Positions 19,768-28,843 of a stretch of 64,000 bases of DNA are shown here, piece by piece. A model generated the notes under the pieces. The model worked only from the letters and a program-made list of their open reading frames with translations, was not told the origin of the DNA and did not search any database. A program made the translations under genes and the position numbers. Every line of letters starts with the position of its first letter. The stretch's first letter is position 1. Source of the DNA: Neobacillus drentensis NBRC 102427 (GTDB lineage: Bacteria > Bacillota > Bacilli > Bacillales > Cytobacillaceae); the NCBI RefSeq assembly GCF_001591445.1, contig NZ_BCUX01000009.1, positions 1 through 64,000 on the forward strand, read 5' to 3'.

Positions 19768-19800
19768 AAAAAGACCACAAGCCAAAGGCCTGCAGTCTTT
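19768..19800 (-). terminator. Terminator after yqeY
   Basis: AAAGACTGCAGGCC / GGCTTGTGGTCTTT with a TTT loop and a following T-run on the minus strand, between yqeY and the NfeD gene. It closes the rpsU-yqeY unit. Confidence 0.85.
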
Positions 19801-19811
19801 ACGTCAGAATA

Positions 19812-20258
19812 CTATGAAAGGTGTTGTTGTACAAGTTTATTTACAAGTGCCCCATCTGCTTTACCCTTTACTTTAGGCATAATGGCAGACATCACTTTTC
19901 CCATTTCTGCTTTTGACTTTGCGCCGACTTCAGAAATTGTTTCTTTTACAACCTCTGCCAGTTCCTCTTCAGAAAGCTGTTTTGGCATATACAATTCAAC
20001 AATAGCCAACTCCGTGCGCAACTTATCAACTAGGTCTTCACGACCAGCTTTACCAAATTCATGGAGGGAGTCTTTGCGTTGTTTTACTTCGCGAGAAAGG
20101 ATTGTTAACTCAACATCATCGGTAAGCTCTTTAGTACCGAGCTTAATAGCTTCATTTTGTAAAGAAGCTTTCACCATCCGAATAACTGAGAGTTTGTCTT
20201 TTTCCTTGTTTCTCATCGCTTGTTTCATATCATTGTTCAAACGCTCGAGAAGACTCAT
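19812..20258 (-). CDS. yqeY: GatB/YqeY domain-containing protein
   Basis: A 148-residue protein with the two-part YqeY fold: an N-terminal four-helix region and the C-terminal tRNA-binding-like domain shared with GatB ('[20 protein letters not shown]', '[25 protein letters not shown]'). In B. subtilis it is co-transcribed with rpsU. Its cellular role is not settled. The start follows a good ribosome site, 15 bases after the rpsU stop. Confidence 0.95.
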   Translation of the reverse strand: MSLLERLNNDMKQAMRNKEKDKLSVIRMVKASLQNEAIKLGTKELTDDVELTILSREVKQRKDSLHEFGKAGREDLVDKLRTELAIVELYMPKQLSEEELAEVVKETISEVGAKSKAEMGKVMSAIMPKVKGKADGALVNKLVQQHLS

Positions 20259-20273
20259 ATATTACACCCTCTC

Positions 20274-20447
20274 TTAAAACTTACGTTTTCTAGCTGCTTC
20301 AGACTTTTTCTTACGTTTAACACTTGGCTTTTCATAGAATTCGCGCTTTCTTGCCTCTTGCAAAGTACCAGTTTTTGATACTGTACGTTTGAAGCGACGA
20401 AGAGCATCTTCAAGCGATTCGTTTTTACGAACGACGGTTTTAGACAT
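20274..20447 (-). CDS. rpsU: 30S ribosomal protein S21
   Basis: A 57-residue basic protein, [21 protein letters not shown] to [13 protein letters not shown], the typical bS21. The ATG at 20447 follows AGGGAGGGAAAGAGA. The eight-codon in-frame extension to 20471 would be translated Shine-Dalgarno sequence. It is the first gene of the rpsU-yqeY unit and is driven by a strong promoter. Confidence 0.97.
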   Translation of the reverse strand: MSKTVVRKNESLEDALRRFKRTVSKTGTLQEARKREFYEKPSVKRKKKSEAARKRKF

Positions 20448-20503
20448 TCTCTTTCCCTCCCTCCGAAACACAACACACTAACATTCAATCCATGTACCTT
20501 GCA

Positions 20504-20532
20504 ATTATAATATAACCTTGATACAAGGTCAA
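20504..20532 (-). promoter_or_regulatory. Sigma-A promoter of rpsU
   Basis: Minus-strand -35 TTGACC (20532-20527), 17-base spacer, -10 TATAAT (20509-20504), about 57 bases ahead of the rpsU start codon. Confidence 0.85.
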
Positions 20533-20663
20533 CTGAAATTCACAGTGATATTCCAAGCATTTTATTTTTTTATTCATTCAAACGATGACTTGTCTTTATT
20601 TACCTTAAAACTGGCATGTCCCTCTAAGTCGTACCATACAATGAAGCGAGGGGGGCCTATATA

Positions 20664-21602
20664 ATGCTTTACATACTATTATTTGTTCTTTGCATTTTAT
20701 TATTTATTTTTGGGATGACCATTATTAGATTTGCATTGTTTAATTTATCTGCCAATAAATTAAAAGGCTGGTTAATTAAATTGACCAGTACTCCCTTAAA
20801 AGGGATGCTGACAGGGACATTCATCACTGCACTTTTACAGAGCAGTACCGCAGTAATGGTAATTACGATTGGATTAATCTCAGCAAGAATCATGACATTC
20901 CCGCAGTCAATTGGGATTATTCTTGGCACAAATATTGGAACTACTTTTAAAACAGAATTAATTACCTTTAATATCGATAAAGTCCTCCTTCCTTTCGCAA
21001 TTTGTGGAGCCTTGCTTATTTTATTTAAAAATAAAAAAGCGAGAAGTATTGGGATGCTGCTCTTTGGAATCTCCTCAGTTTTTGCCGCTATGAAAGGCTT
21101 CGAGATGCTAGCAGTCCCATTAACATCGATGAGTTTTATCAATAATTTTATCCTCTCCATAAATGATCAACTTCTTTTAAGCCTGTTAACTGGTACAATC
21201 ATGACAGCTATTATTCAATCGAGTACGGCCATGACCGGTATTGCAATGAGCTTTCTACTAACCGGTTCCTTGCAGCTTGATGCAGGAATCGCGATTGTCC
21301 TTGGTGCAAATATTGGTACATGTATCACCGCCCTTATTGCTTCCATTGGCGGCGGGAAAGAATCGAGACTAGCAGCATTTGCGCATGTTTGGCTTAATGT
21401 TTTTGGCGTATTGCTTTTTATCCCGCTCATTCCAACACTTACGGACAATGCCTCACTACTTGCCGATACAAAAAATGTCCAATTAGCCCATATAAGTGTC
21501 ATTTTTAATGTTGCCACCTCTATAATCGTCTTACCTTTTGCAACGAGATTTGGAAAGATGATTTTATTTTTACATGATAGAAAACCAAAAAAGACCACAT
21601 AA
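20664..21602 (+). CDS. yqeW: Na+/phosphate cotransporter family protein (YqeW/NptA-like)
   Basis: A 312-residue membrane protein with eight or nine hydrophobic segments and the internal duplication typical of the Na/Pi-II cotransporter family. The signature QSSTA occurs twice ('ALLQSSTAVMV' near residue 60 and 'AIIQSSTAMTG' near 190), each followed by a 'GxNIGT' stretch. The PhoU domain found at the end of longer members is absent. It is the only plus-strand gene between 0 and 38 kb. A GCGAGGGGGG site precedes the ATG. Phosphate as substrate is inferred from the family. Confidence 0.92.
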   Translation: MLYILLFVLCILLFIFGMTIIRFALFNLSANKLKGWLIKLTSTPLKGMLTGTFITALLQSSTAVMVITIGLISARIMTFPQSIGIILGTNIGTTFKTELITFNIDKVLLPFAICGALLILFKNKKARSIGMLLFGISSVFAAMKGFEMLAVPLTSMSFINNFILSINDQLLLSLLTGTIMTAIIQSSTAMTGIAMSFLLTGSLQLDAGIAIVLGANIGTCITALIASIGGGKESRLAAFAHVWLNVFGVLLFIPLIPTLTDNASLLADTKNVQLAHISVIFNVATSIIVLPFATRFGKMILFLHDRKPKKTT

Positions 21603-21616
21603 AAAGACGGCCTTTT
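21599..21616. repeat. 18-bp direct repeat, left copy
   Basis: ATAAAAAGACGGCCTTTT overlaps the yqeW stop codon. The same 18 bases recur at 23574-23591, where they form the first half of the deoC terminator. Here the second half of the hairpin is missing, because the sequence continues with the IS target duplication. Confidence 0.85.
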
Positions 21617-21717
21617 GATAAGTCAAGTCCTAAATATTGTGTGAATTTGAAAACAATGTCGACTATACCTATTGATTGAGCTACTTACTTGGGTTAAACG
21701 GCTAATTCCTCCTTAAC

Positions 21718-21845
21718 ATTTTTCGAGCGTTACTTCCATGGGTTTCAATCTCCATATCCAGTCAAGGGTGTCAAAGGCGGTTTTTCCTTTGATAGCCTTG
21801 ACTGGATATGGAATAATCCATAAATGGAAGTACGTTGAAAATTAA
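21718..21845. repeat. Long imperfect palindrome inside the IS element
   Basis: Arms of about 55 bases face each other across an 8-base centre near 21777-21785. The inner part is nearly perfect: CCATATCCAGTCAAGG on the left pairs with its complement CCTTGACTGGATATGG on the right. Outer blocks ACTTCCAT and CGTTACTTCC also match. It could be a MITE that landed in the IS, or an IS-internal structure that blocks readthrough into the transposase. Confidence 0.8.
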
Positions 21846-21851
21846 ATACAG

Positions 21852-23017
21852 CTACCTTTTAATAGATTTTTGCTTTGAATAAATGGTCTCTTGATAGTGC
21901 ATTAAAACAGCTCCGACTAAACGAAAAGCAGATTGTGTATTTGGGAAGATACGTATAACTTTTTCTCTTCTTCGGACTTCCTGATTTAAACGCTCAAGAG
22001 AATTAGTACTACGGATATGACAACGCATGTCCTCTGGGTGTTCCATGTATTGAATGGTATCTTCGAATCCTTCATCTAATATTGTTAGAGCTTTTTCGTA
22101 TTTAGGATCATCTCCAAACTGCGCCATCAGTTCATCCTTGAATTTTCGCATATCCTCAATTTTGACTGCATCAAAAATACGTTTAATCATCATACGTATT
22201 TCATCTGATCCTTTTTTTGGAAGCTTTTCTATGATATTACGTTTAAAATGGACGTTACACCTTTGCCAGCTAGTCCCAATAAATTCACGTAGAATCGCTT
22301 TTGAAGCCCTTGGTGAGCATCTGAAATGACAAGCTTTGGGGATTGAAGCCCACGGGATTTAAGTTGTTGGAGAAAGCGACTCCAACTTTCAAAACTTTCA
22401 GCATGATCTACATGTAAACCAAGTATTTCTCGTTTTTTGTTTTCTGTAATAGCAGTGGCAATATAAACAGCCTTTGAGACGACACGGTAATGTTCACGCA
22501 CTTTTATATACATTGCATCTACAAAAACAAAAGGATAATACCTTAAATTTAAGGGCCGTTTGGCCCAGTCATTGATAATAGGATCAAGCTTCTGAGTAAG
22601 TGAAGAAACAAACGATTTTGAGATACTTTCACCGCAAAGTTGTTCCACGATATGTGTAACTTTTCGTGTAGAGACGCCATTGATAACCATCTCTAGCATA
22701 GAGAGAACTAGTGCCTGGTCACACCGTGAGTATTTCTCAAAAACTGAAGGTGAGAATTCACCATTACGAGTTCTAGGAACTTTAAGTTTTATTTTACCGA
22801 TACTCATCGTTAATTCCCGTTCATAATAGCCATTTCGGTAGTCACGACGCTCACAAGAGCGTTCATACGAAGCAGCGTGTAAATAATCATCTCTTTCTTT
22901 CTCCATGTACTCATTCAAAACTAGAACAACAGCTGATTTAACAACTGTGTCTATATTTGAATTCATTACTGATTCTTTTAAAAGATCCATATCTAGGCTA
23001 AACTGTAATTGGGGCAT
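21852..23017 (-). pseudogene. IS256-family transposase, frameshifted
   Basis: Mutator/IS256-type DDE transposase in two frames. The N-terminal part (from MPQLQFSLDMD at 23017) carries 'YPFVFVDAMYIKVRE' with the first Asp and 'LVISDAHQGLQK' with the second. It then runs out of frame at an A-run (22299-22302 on the minus strand, CAAAAGCG), losing one A relative to the expected CAA AAA GCG. The other frame then continues as 'AILREFIGTSWQRCNVHFKRN' and carries 'RSTNSLERLNQEVRRR' with the catalytic Glu. Restoring one base would give a protein of about 388 residues. No internal stop is otherwise present. Confidence 0.9.
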
Positions 23018-23114
23018 TCTTATTCTCTTCTCATTGTTTATCGTCGTTGAAAACATTGTTTCCAAGAGGGATAAAAATGACCCCTTATTTTTACACAATT
23101 ATACGGACTTAATC

Positions 23115-23603
23115 TTTTGATATACAATTTAGCTTAAAAAAGTGCTTAGAGTATTCAGTGAGATTTAAAATAAGCGGAGATTTTCCGGTTAAACTGCAAC
23201 AGAGAGCTCGGTTCGGGGTATATAAGCGGAGGATTTCCGGTTAAGCAAAGCAAAATTACCCATTTTCATGTTTTTTGAGCAAATAGCCGGAATTCTTCCG
23301 ACTATTTAAGCTATTTTCAGTGCTATTTCCTTAATAAGAGGAATTTCTCCGCTTATTTATCAAACCCGATGCCTAACCTGCCCCCCCCATCCGACAAGAG
23401 CGGACCATCCCTCCCAGACCCAGATGAGGGAACCAGCATCTTTTTCAGACACACAAAAAAATGGCTCAGTATAGTGAACCGATCCATTTTATTTTTAATT
23501 GCAAAACAGATCCAAAAGGCAGAACAAATCGGGCTGCATTTTCGAATTTTGGAACAGAAAACGGAACCCGTTAATAAAAAGACGGCCTTTTAGCCGTCTT
23601 TTT
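23115..23603. other. Intergenic stretch between the IS and deoC
   Basis: It holds the right IS target duplication, an AT-rich segment, dispersed repeat copy A (23166-23380), a C8 homopolymer at about 23381, and a 190-base segment of different composition without a recognisable gene. It ends in the deoC terminator. A plus-strand reading frame of 74 codons starting at 23369 has no ribosome site and no family resemblance. Confidence 0.6.
23166..23380. repeat. Dispersed four-hairpin repeat, copy A
   Basis: About 215 bp, matched along its whole length by 53362-53575. Four short CGGA-N5-TCCG-type palindromes sit 51-61 bases apart: AAGCGGAGATTTTCCGGTTA, AAGCGGAGGATTTCCGGTTA, a third within AATAGCCGGAATTCTTCCG, and a fourth AAGAGGAATTTCTCCGCTT. 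Between the first two lies GAGCTCGGTTCGGGGTATAT. The segment is non-coding. Confidence 0.85.
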
Positions 23604-23604
23604 T
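23574..23604 (-). terminator. deoC terminator and right copy of the 18-bp direct repeat
   Basis: AAAAAGACGGC / GCCGTCTTTTTT with a CTTTTA loop lies immediately beyond the deoC stop. It has U-runs on both strands, so it can act in both directions. Bases 23574-23591 repeat 21599-21616. Confidence 0.92.
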
Positions 23605-24278
23605 CAATAATCCGAAGTGACTGTCAACCCGTTGACGATGGCAATACTGGAGCTTGCCCCAATTCTTGTCGCTCCTGCCTCAATCATCTTTTGGACGTCC
23701 TCTGTACTTCTAACCCCGCCGGATGCTTTAACACCCAATTCAGGACCGACAGTTTGTCTCATTAAAGCAATGTCTTCCGCCGTCGCTCCACCCGTAGAAA
23801 ATCCTGTTGAAGTCTTCACAAAATCCGCCCCTGCTTTTACGGAAAGTTCACAGGCGCGAATCTTTTCTTCTTGGCTTAACAAACTTGTTTCGATAATTAC
23901 CTTCGTATGTGCTTTGCCCTTGGCGGCCTCTACAACCGCCCGGATATCTTTTTCCACCAATTCATCGTTATGATCCTTTAATGCTCCAATATTAATTACC
24001 ATATCCACTTCATCGGCGCCATGCTCAATAGCGTTTTTCGTTTCAAACGCTTTCGTTTCAGAAGTAGTTGCCCCTAATGGGAATCCTATTACGGTACAAA
24101 CCATTACACCACTGCCTTGCAGCAGTTCTTTAGCGGTACTTACCCATGTTGGGTTTATACACACCGAAGCAAATTTATATTCTTTTGCCTCTTGGCACAA
24201 TGATTCAATTTGCTGCCTTGTTGCTTCAGGCTTTAGCAGGGTGTGATCAATCATTGCAGCAATATTTGTAGTCGCCAT
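23604..24278 (-). CDS. deoC: Deoxyribose-phosphate aldolase
   Basis: A 224-residue TIM-barrel class I aldolase that splits 2-deoxyribose 5-phosphate into acetaldehyde and glyceraldehyde 3-phosphate in deoxynucleoside catabolism. The Schiff-base lysine is in '[17 protein letters not shown]' and the proton-relay lysine in 'GVKASGGVR'. The N-terminus '[11 protein letters not shown]' is typical. Length is normal. It is a single gene between terminators, away from the usual dra-nupC-pdp cluster. Confidence 0.97.
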   Translation of the reverse strand: MATTNIAAMIDHTLLKPEATRQQIESLCQEAKEYKFASVCINPTWVSTAKELLQGSGVMVCTVIGFPLGATTSETKAFETKNAIEHGADEVDMVINIGALKDHNDELVEKDIRAVVEAAKGKAHTKVIIETSLLSQEEKIRACELSVKAGADFVKTSTGFSTGGATAEDIALMRQTVGPELGVKASGGVRSTEDVQKMIEAGATRIGASSSIAIVNGLTVTSDY

Positions 24279-24378
24279 AAATGAGCTCCCTTCATTACCA
24301 TTCGAAATTTATAATACAACCCTAAGTGGATTTGAAAGAAATTTGCTGCTGACTATAGTTTATCCTAAATACACAAAA

Positions 24379-24401
24379 AAAAAGGACCTAAATGGTCCTT
24401 A
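24379..24401 (-). terminator. Terminator after mtaB
   Basis: AAGGACC / GGTCCTT with a 5-base loop, overlapping the mtaB stop codon and followed by a T9 run on the minus strand. Confidence 0.85.
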
Positions 24402-25766
24402 AATGGCAGTTTCTTCTTCAATAAATAATTCTGATTTTGTTACTGAATCCTCTACAACCTTAACAAATTGCCCTTCGTTGTATGGGTAGCCTGCTTTGGT
24501 AACCTTAACTTTAACAATTTTACCAATTAAATCTTCAGCTCCTGTGAAAACAACTTTCATGTAGTTATCAGTGTATCCCATCAATAAACCGGTATTAGCT
24601 TCTTCTTTTGAAACCTCTTCAGGAATCACTTCTAAGACTTCACCTTCAAATCGTGAAGCATATTCCTTTGCTAATTGATCAGAAAGGGAAATGAGGCGAT
24701 GTACTCGATCATTTTTAACTTCCTCATCGACCTGATCTTCCATACGGGCGGCTGGTGTTCCAGTGCGCTTTGAATAAGGGAATACGTGAAGTTCAGAAAA
24801 TTTATGGTCATTAATAAAATTATAGGTTTCCATAAACTCTTGCTCCGTCTCACCAGGGAAACCAACAATTACATCGGAGGTAACAGCAAGGCCAGGAAGA
24901 ACTTCCTTTAGTCGCTCCAATCTTTCACCAAAGAACTCCATCGTATATTTTCGACGCATTCTTTTTAGGACAGAATTAGAACCCGATTGCAACGGAATAT
25001 GCAAATGTCGAACGACAATCGGAGAATGTTTAATTACTTCAATCACTTCATCCGTAATTTGGCTCGCTTCAATCGATGAAATTCGCAAGCGTTTTAGCCC
25101 TTTGACTGCTTCCAAGTCACGAAGCAATTGGGCAAGATTATAATCCTTCATGTCTTCGCCGTATCCGCCCGTATGAATACCAGTCAAGACAATTTCCTGG
25201 TAACCCGCATCAACCAATTGCTGTGCTTGACGAATAACTTCTTTCGGATCTCGAGATCTCATTAACCCGCGTGCCCAGGGAATAATACAGAAGGTACAGA
25301 AATTGTTACAACCTTCTTGGATCTTTAGTGAAGCACGAGTTCGGTCCGTAAATGATGGGACATCAAGTTCTTCATAGATGCGACTTTTCATGATATTGCC
25401 AACACCGTTAATTGGCTGGCGCTCATGCTTGTATTGCTCAATATAATCAAGCATTTTAATCCGATCCTGGGTTCCGACCACAACGTCAACACCTGGGATA
25501 GCCATAATTTCTGCGGGTGAGGTTTGTGCATAACAACCAGTTACACAAATAACCGCATCAGGATTTTTTCTGACAGCCCGGCGAATGACCTGTCGGCTTT
25601 TTTTATCGCCTGTATTAGTAACGGTACATGTATTAATAATATAAACGTCCGAAATTGACTCAAAATCAACTCGTTCGTATCCTTCTTGTTTAAATAACTG
25701 CCAAATAGCTTCAGTTTCATAGTGATTAACTTTGCATCCTAACGTATGAAACGCAACTGTTGCCAT
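24399..25766 (-). CDS. mtaB: tRNA (t6A37) methylthiotransferase MtaB
   Basis: A 455-residue radical-SAM methylthiotransferase that converts t6A to ms2t6A at tRNA position 37. The order is: an N-terminal UPF0004 domain with three cluster cysteines ('LGCKVN', 'NTCTVT', 'VTGCYAQ'), the radical-SAM core with CxxxCxxC in 'EGCNNFCTFCIIPWARG', and a C-terminal TRAM domain ('MKVVFTGAEDLIGKIVKVKVTKAG'). The start is 7 bases from the rsmE stop. It is co-transcribed with rsmE. Confidence 0.97.
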   Translation of the reverse strand: MATVAFHTLGCKVNHYETEAIWQLFKQEGYERVDFESISDVYIINTCTVTNTGDKKSRQVIRRAVRKNPDAVICVTGCYAQTSPAEIMAIPGVDVVVGTQDRIKMLDYIEQYKHERQPINGVGNIMKSRIYEELDVPSFTDRTRASLKIQEGCNNFCTFCIIPWARGLMRSRDPKEVIRQAQQLVDAGYQEIVLTGIHTGGYGEDMKDYNLAQLLRDLEAVKGLKRLRISSIEASQITDEVIEVIKHSPIVVRHLHIPLQSGSNSVLKRMRRKYTMEFFGERLERLKEVLPGLAVTSDVIVGFPGETEQEFMETYNFINDHKFSELHVFPYSKRTGTPAARMEDQVDEEVKNDRVHRLISLSDQLAKEYASRFEGEVLEVIPEEVSKEEANTGLLMGYTDNYMKVVFTGAEDLIGKIVKVKVTKAGYPYNEGQFVKVVEDSVTKSELFIEEETAI

Positions 25767-25773
25767 TATTTGT

Positions 25774-26523
25774 TCACCTCATTAATTCAAAATGATAGGA
25801 AATTGCCGCGAGTGTATATAAAGGGGCAGTTTCCGTTCGTAATATTCTAGGGCCTAACCCGCAAATTGCAAAATCATTTTCCCTTAATTGCTCTACTTCC
25901 GCATCGGTTAAGCCGCCTTCTGGTCCAAATACCAAAAGAAGTGAATCACCTTTGTTCATTTTTTTGAGTGTAGCAGCAAAAACGGAAGTTTCGCCATTCC
26001 GACTCTCTTCTTCAAAAGCAACTATTTTATAATGAAAATTTTTGCTTTTTGTAAGCAATTCTTTAAAGCTAATTGCACTAAGAACTTCTGGCAAAAATGC
26101 ACGGTGGGATTGCTCAGCAGCTTCTTTAGCTATTTTTTGCCATCGATCTATTTTTTTCGAAGCTTTTTTTTCGTCCCATTTTACAACTGAACGAGCCGCT
26201 GAGAATGGGAGAAACCGATGTGCACCAAGTTCTGTGCCTTTTTGAATAATCCACTCTAGCTTGTCCCCCTTGGGCAGTCCACTTGCAATCGTTATTGAAA
26301 TGGGAAGCTCAGAGACAGTTTCCATCCATTGTACAACGTCCGCAACAACACTGGTATCGGTAATTTCTGCAAGGGCGCACACAGCTTGCTTCCCTTCTTG
26401 GTCAACACAAATAATTTGATCACCAAGTTGCATACGCATTACCTTGACGATATGATGCCGGTCCTCTTCATCAATCAAAAAACGATTACCATTTGCTCGT
26501 TGTTTAACAAAGTATCGTTGCAC
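25774..26523 (-). CDS. rsmE: 16S rRNA (uracil1498-N3)-methyltransferase RsmE
   Basis: A SPOUT-class methyltransferase of 249 residues. An N-terminal PUA-like domain (VQRYFVKQ.. HHIVKVMR) precedes the SPOUT knot with 'SGLPKGDKLEWIIQKGTELG', 'VFGPEGGLTDAEVE' and 'LGPRILRTETAPL'. I use the GTG at 26523, which corresponds to MQRYF in B. subtilis and follows GAGAGGGTGCAG. The in-frame ATG eight codons earlier lies in that site. It precedes mtaB. Confidence 0.95.
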   Translation of the reverse strand: MQRYFVKQRANGNRFLIDEEDRHHIVKVMRMQLGDQIICVDQEGKQAVCALAEITDTSVVADVVQWMETVSELPISITIASGLPKGDKLEWIIQKGTELGAHRFLPFSAARSVVKWDEKKASKKIDRWQKIAKEAAEQSHRAFLPEVLSAISFKELLTKSKNFHYKIVAFEEESRNGETSVFAATLKKMNKGDSLLLVFGPEGGLTDAEVEQLRENDFAICGLGPRILRTETAPLYTLAAISYHFELMR

Positions 26524-26595
26524 ACTTCCTGCACCCTCTCTAAACATATACGCTTTATTTTACTAAAAAAAGTCTTGATTTAAAAGTATGGCATG

Positions 26596-26623
26596 AAAAA
26601 AAGGGGTTATTTCCCCCTTTTTT
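26596..26623 (-). terminator. Terminator after prmA
   Basis: AAAAAAAGGGG / CCCCCTTTTTT with a TTATTT loop, between prmA and rsmE, with U-runs on both strands. It ends the hrcA operon distal part. Confidence 0.88.
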
Positions 26624-26629
26624 CCACCA

Positions 26630-27571
26630 TTATAACCTTTTAGCAATAATCGCAACCCAATCTTCCATCAAAATCGTTTCTATGATCTCAAATCCTGCTG
26701 CTACCAATGAATCTTTAACTTGATCTTTTTTCTGCTTGATAATTCCTGAGGTAATAAAAGACCCGCCAGGTTTGACAACCTTGGCCGCATCCTCAGTAAA
26801 CCGTAGAATGACTTCTGCTAGAATATTGGCAACAATGACATCGGCAGAATTTTCTTCAACGCCATCGAGCAAATTATTTTGTGCTGTCGTTGCACGATCA
26901 CTCACCTTATTGAGTTTAAGGTTCACTCTCGCTGTTGTGACCGCCACCTCATCAAGGTCAAAGGCACGAACATCTTCGGCACCCAGCATCGCTGCTGCAA
27001 TACTTAAAACCCCTGAGCCTGTTCCAACATCAATAACCCGATCACCGGGACGAACTGTTCTCTCAAGTGCTTGAATACATAGAACAGTTGTCGGATGTGT
27101 TCCAGTTCCGAATGCCATTCCCGGATCTAATTCAATAATTAGTTCATCACTGCTGACCGGAGTATAAATCTCCCAAGTCGGAACAATGGTAAACTTTTCA
27201 GAAATCTTCACGGGATGATAATATTTTTTCCAAGCAGTTGCCCATTCTTCTTCATTCACTTCACTAATAGATACATGATTCTTACCGATATCGATATTGT
27301 GAATAATTAAATTACTAATCGACTCTTTAATGGCATCAACCGTTTCGCCTAAAAAGCTGTTAACCGGAAGGTACGCTTTTAATATTACGCCTTCTTCTGG
27401 ATAATCATCGGGATTGAGTTGATAGATTTCACCAAATTGATCTTCTCTTTCTTTTGTCAGTTCAAATGGATCTTCAATGACTACACCGCTCGCCCCAGCT
27501 TCATGCAAAATATGAGAAATAGGTTCAATCGCCTCATTTGTTGTGTGAATACTGATTTCGGACCATTTCAC
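26630..27571 (-). CDS. prmA: Ribosomal protein L11 methyltransferase PrmA
   Basis: A 313-residue SAM-dependent methyltransferase that trimethylates L11. The N-terminal ferredoxin-like substrate-recognition domain begins '[17 protein letters not shown]'. The catalytic domain has '[14 protein letters not shown]', motif I '[20 protein letters not shown]' and the NPPY-equivalent '[11 protein letters not shown]'. The GTG at 27571 (VKWSEIS) matches the family start and follows GGAGTTGG. The ATG five codons upstream is less likely. It is the last gene of the heat-shock operon, 18 bases after dnaJ. Confidence 0.96.
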   Translation of the reverse strand: MKWSEISIHTTNEAIEPISHILHEAGASGVVIEDPFELTKEREDQFGEIYQLNPDDYPEEGVILKAYLPVNSFLGETVDAIKESISNLIIHNIDIGKNHVSISEVNEEEWATAWKKYYHPVKISEKFTIVPTWEIYTPVSSDELIIELDPGMAFGTGTHPTTVLCIQALERTVRPGDRVIDVGTGSGVLSIAAAMLGAEDVRAFDLDEVAVTTARVNLKLNKVSDRATTAQNNLLDGVEENSADVIVANILAEVILRFTEDAAKVVKPGGSFITSGIIKQKKDQVKDSLVAAGFEIIETILMEDWVAIIAKRL

Positions 27572-27589
27572 ATCTACCAACTCCAATCC

Positions 27590-28723
27590 TTACTCGCTTT
27601 TAAAAGCTCGTTTTACTTTTGAGAAAAAACTTTCTTCGTGTTCACCAATCGGAGAATTGCCGCTTAGCTCTGCGAATTCTTTCAAGAGTTGCTTTTGCTT
27701 ATCCGACAGTTTTGTTGGTGTAATAATTCGAACGAGAATATATTGATCTCCAACACCGTATCCACGCACGTTAGGAACACCTTTTCCTTTTAATCGGAAT
27801 TTTTTCCCTGTTTGCGTCCCTGCAGGAACTTTTAGCTTTACCTTCCCATGCAAAGTAGGTACCTCGATTTCAGCACCCAAGGAAGCTTGAACAAAAGTGA
27901 TTGGCATTTCACAATAAATATCATCGCCATCTCTTTCAAAAAACTCATGCTGTCTAACATGGAAAACAACATAGAGGTCCCCGGCTGGTCCACCGTTAAA
28001 CCCAGCTTCACCTTGACCTGACATGCGAAGCTGCTGTCCATCATCAATACCGGCAGGGATTTTAACATGGATTTTCTTGCGCTTTTGAACTTTTCCTTTA
28101 CCACCGCAAGTTGAACATTTATGTTTAATTTCTTTACCGGTACCATTACAGTGATTACAGGTGCGACGATTAACAATTCTGCCGAATGGGGTATTTTGCT
28201 CCACATTTAACTGCCCTGTTCCCTGACAGTGCTGACATGTTTCTGGTTTAGTTCCAGGCTTTGCCCCGGAACCACTACATGTACCACAAGTTTCTTCACG
28301 TGGAATTTCAATATCTGTTTCTTTTCCAAATGCTGCTTCTTCAAAAGAAACGGTCATCGTATACTGAAGGTCTGCCCCTTGTCTTGGTGCGTTTGGATCA
28401 CGTCTTCTTCCGCCTCCACCGCCGCCAAAAAAGGTATTAAAGATATCTTCAAAACCGCCGCCAAAGCCGCCGCCGAAATCTCCGCCGCCGCCAAAGCCCT
28501 GGTTTGGATCCGTATGACCAAATTGATCATAATGTGCCTTTTTCTGATCATCGCTCAATATTTCGTAAGCTTCAGTTATTTCCTTAAATTTATCAGCTGC
28601 ATCTGCTTCTTTATTAATATCTGGATGATATTTTTTTGAAAGCTTGCGATAAGCCTTTTTTACTTCATCCTTTGAAGCACTTTTACTAATCCCAAGTACT
28701 TCATAGTAATCCCGTTTACTCAT
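27590..28723 (-). CDS. dnaJ: Chaperone DnaJ (Hsp40)
   Basis: A 377-residue class I Hsp40 that stimulates DnaK ATPase. It has the J domain with the HPD motif ('[12 protein letters not shown]'), a glycine/phenylalanine-rich linker ([13 protein letters not shown]), and the zinc domain with all four CxxCxGxG repeats ('CGTCSGSG', 'CQHCQGTG', 'CNHCNGTG', 'CSTCGGKG'). The C-terminal substrate-binding domains follow. It is downstream of dnaK in the hrcA-grpE-dnaK-dnaJ-prmA order of Bacillus. A terminator-like hairpin separates it from dnaK, so part of its supply may depend on readthrough. Confidence 0.99.
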   Translation of the reverse strand: MSKRDYYEVLGISKSASKDEVKKAYRKLSKKYHPDINKEADAADKFKEITEAYEILSDDQKKAHYDQFGHTDPNQGFGGGGDFGGGFGGGFEDIFNTFFGGGGGGRRRDPNAPRQGADLQYTMTVSFEEAAFGKETDIEIPREETCGTCSGSGAKPGTKPETCQHCQGTGQLNVEQNTPFGRIVNRRTCNHCNGTGKEIKHKCSTCGGKGKVQKRKKIHVKIPAGIDDGQQLRMSGQGEAGFNGGPAGDLYVVFHVRQHEFFERDGDDIYCEMPITFVQASLGAEIEVPTLHGKVKLKVPAGTQTGKKFRLKGKGVPNVRGYGVGDQYILVRIITPTKLSDKQKQLLKEFAELSGNSPIGEHEESFFSKVKRAFKSE

Positions 28724-28787
28724 GATTACCCACTCCCGAATCTGTCACATAAAGACTATTCTATCATTTATAACAATGTTATTGCAA

Positions 28788-28827
28788 TAAAAAAGCCAAA
28801 GCCCATCGTTCTGACTTTGACTTTTTT
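28788..28827 (-). terminator. Hairpin between dnaK and dnaJ
   Basis: AAAAAAGTCAAAG / CTTTGGCTTTTTT around a 13-base loop, just past the dnaK stop, with a T-run on the minus strand. It lies inside the operon and probably attenuates rather than ends transcription. Confidence 0.7.
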
Positions 28828-28843
28828 CTGAGCTGAGAAACTC

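Larger units (their letters stand above)
21621..23114 (-). mobile_element. IS256-family insertion sequence, 1494 bp
   Basis: Imperfect terminal inverted repeats of about 30 bp share AAGTCC....(A)TTGTGT.AA. The left end begins at 21621 and the right end, read inwards, begins at 23114. Both ends are flanked by the octamer TTTTGATA (21613-21620 and 23115-23122), a target duplication of the length usual for this family. It inserted just after the yqeW stop codon. The transposase is frameshifted, so the copy is probably immobile unless helped in trans. The 230 bases between the left end and the transposase stop are unusually long and hold a large palindrome. Confidence 0.88.

Noticed and set aside
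19759-20277. A 172-codon plus-strand frame
   Set aside because: Complement of yqeY with typical antisense composition. The minus strand encodes the conserved protein.
23166-23380. CRISPR-like array suggested by four regularly spaced repeats
   Set aside because: The repeat units are short palindromes that differ in sequence, spacers are conserved between two genomic copies, and there are no cas genes.
23369-23765. Plus-strand frames of 74 and 88 codons between the repeat and deoC
   Set aside because: No ribosome site, one overlaps deoC antisense, and the sequence begins inside the repeat. No family resemblance.
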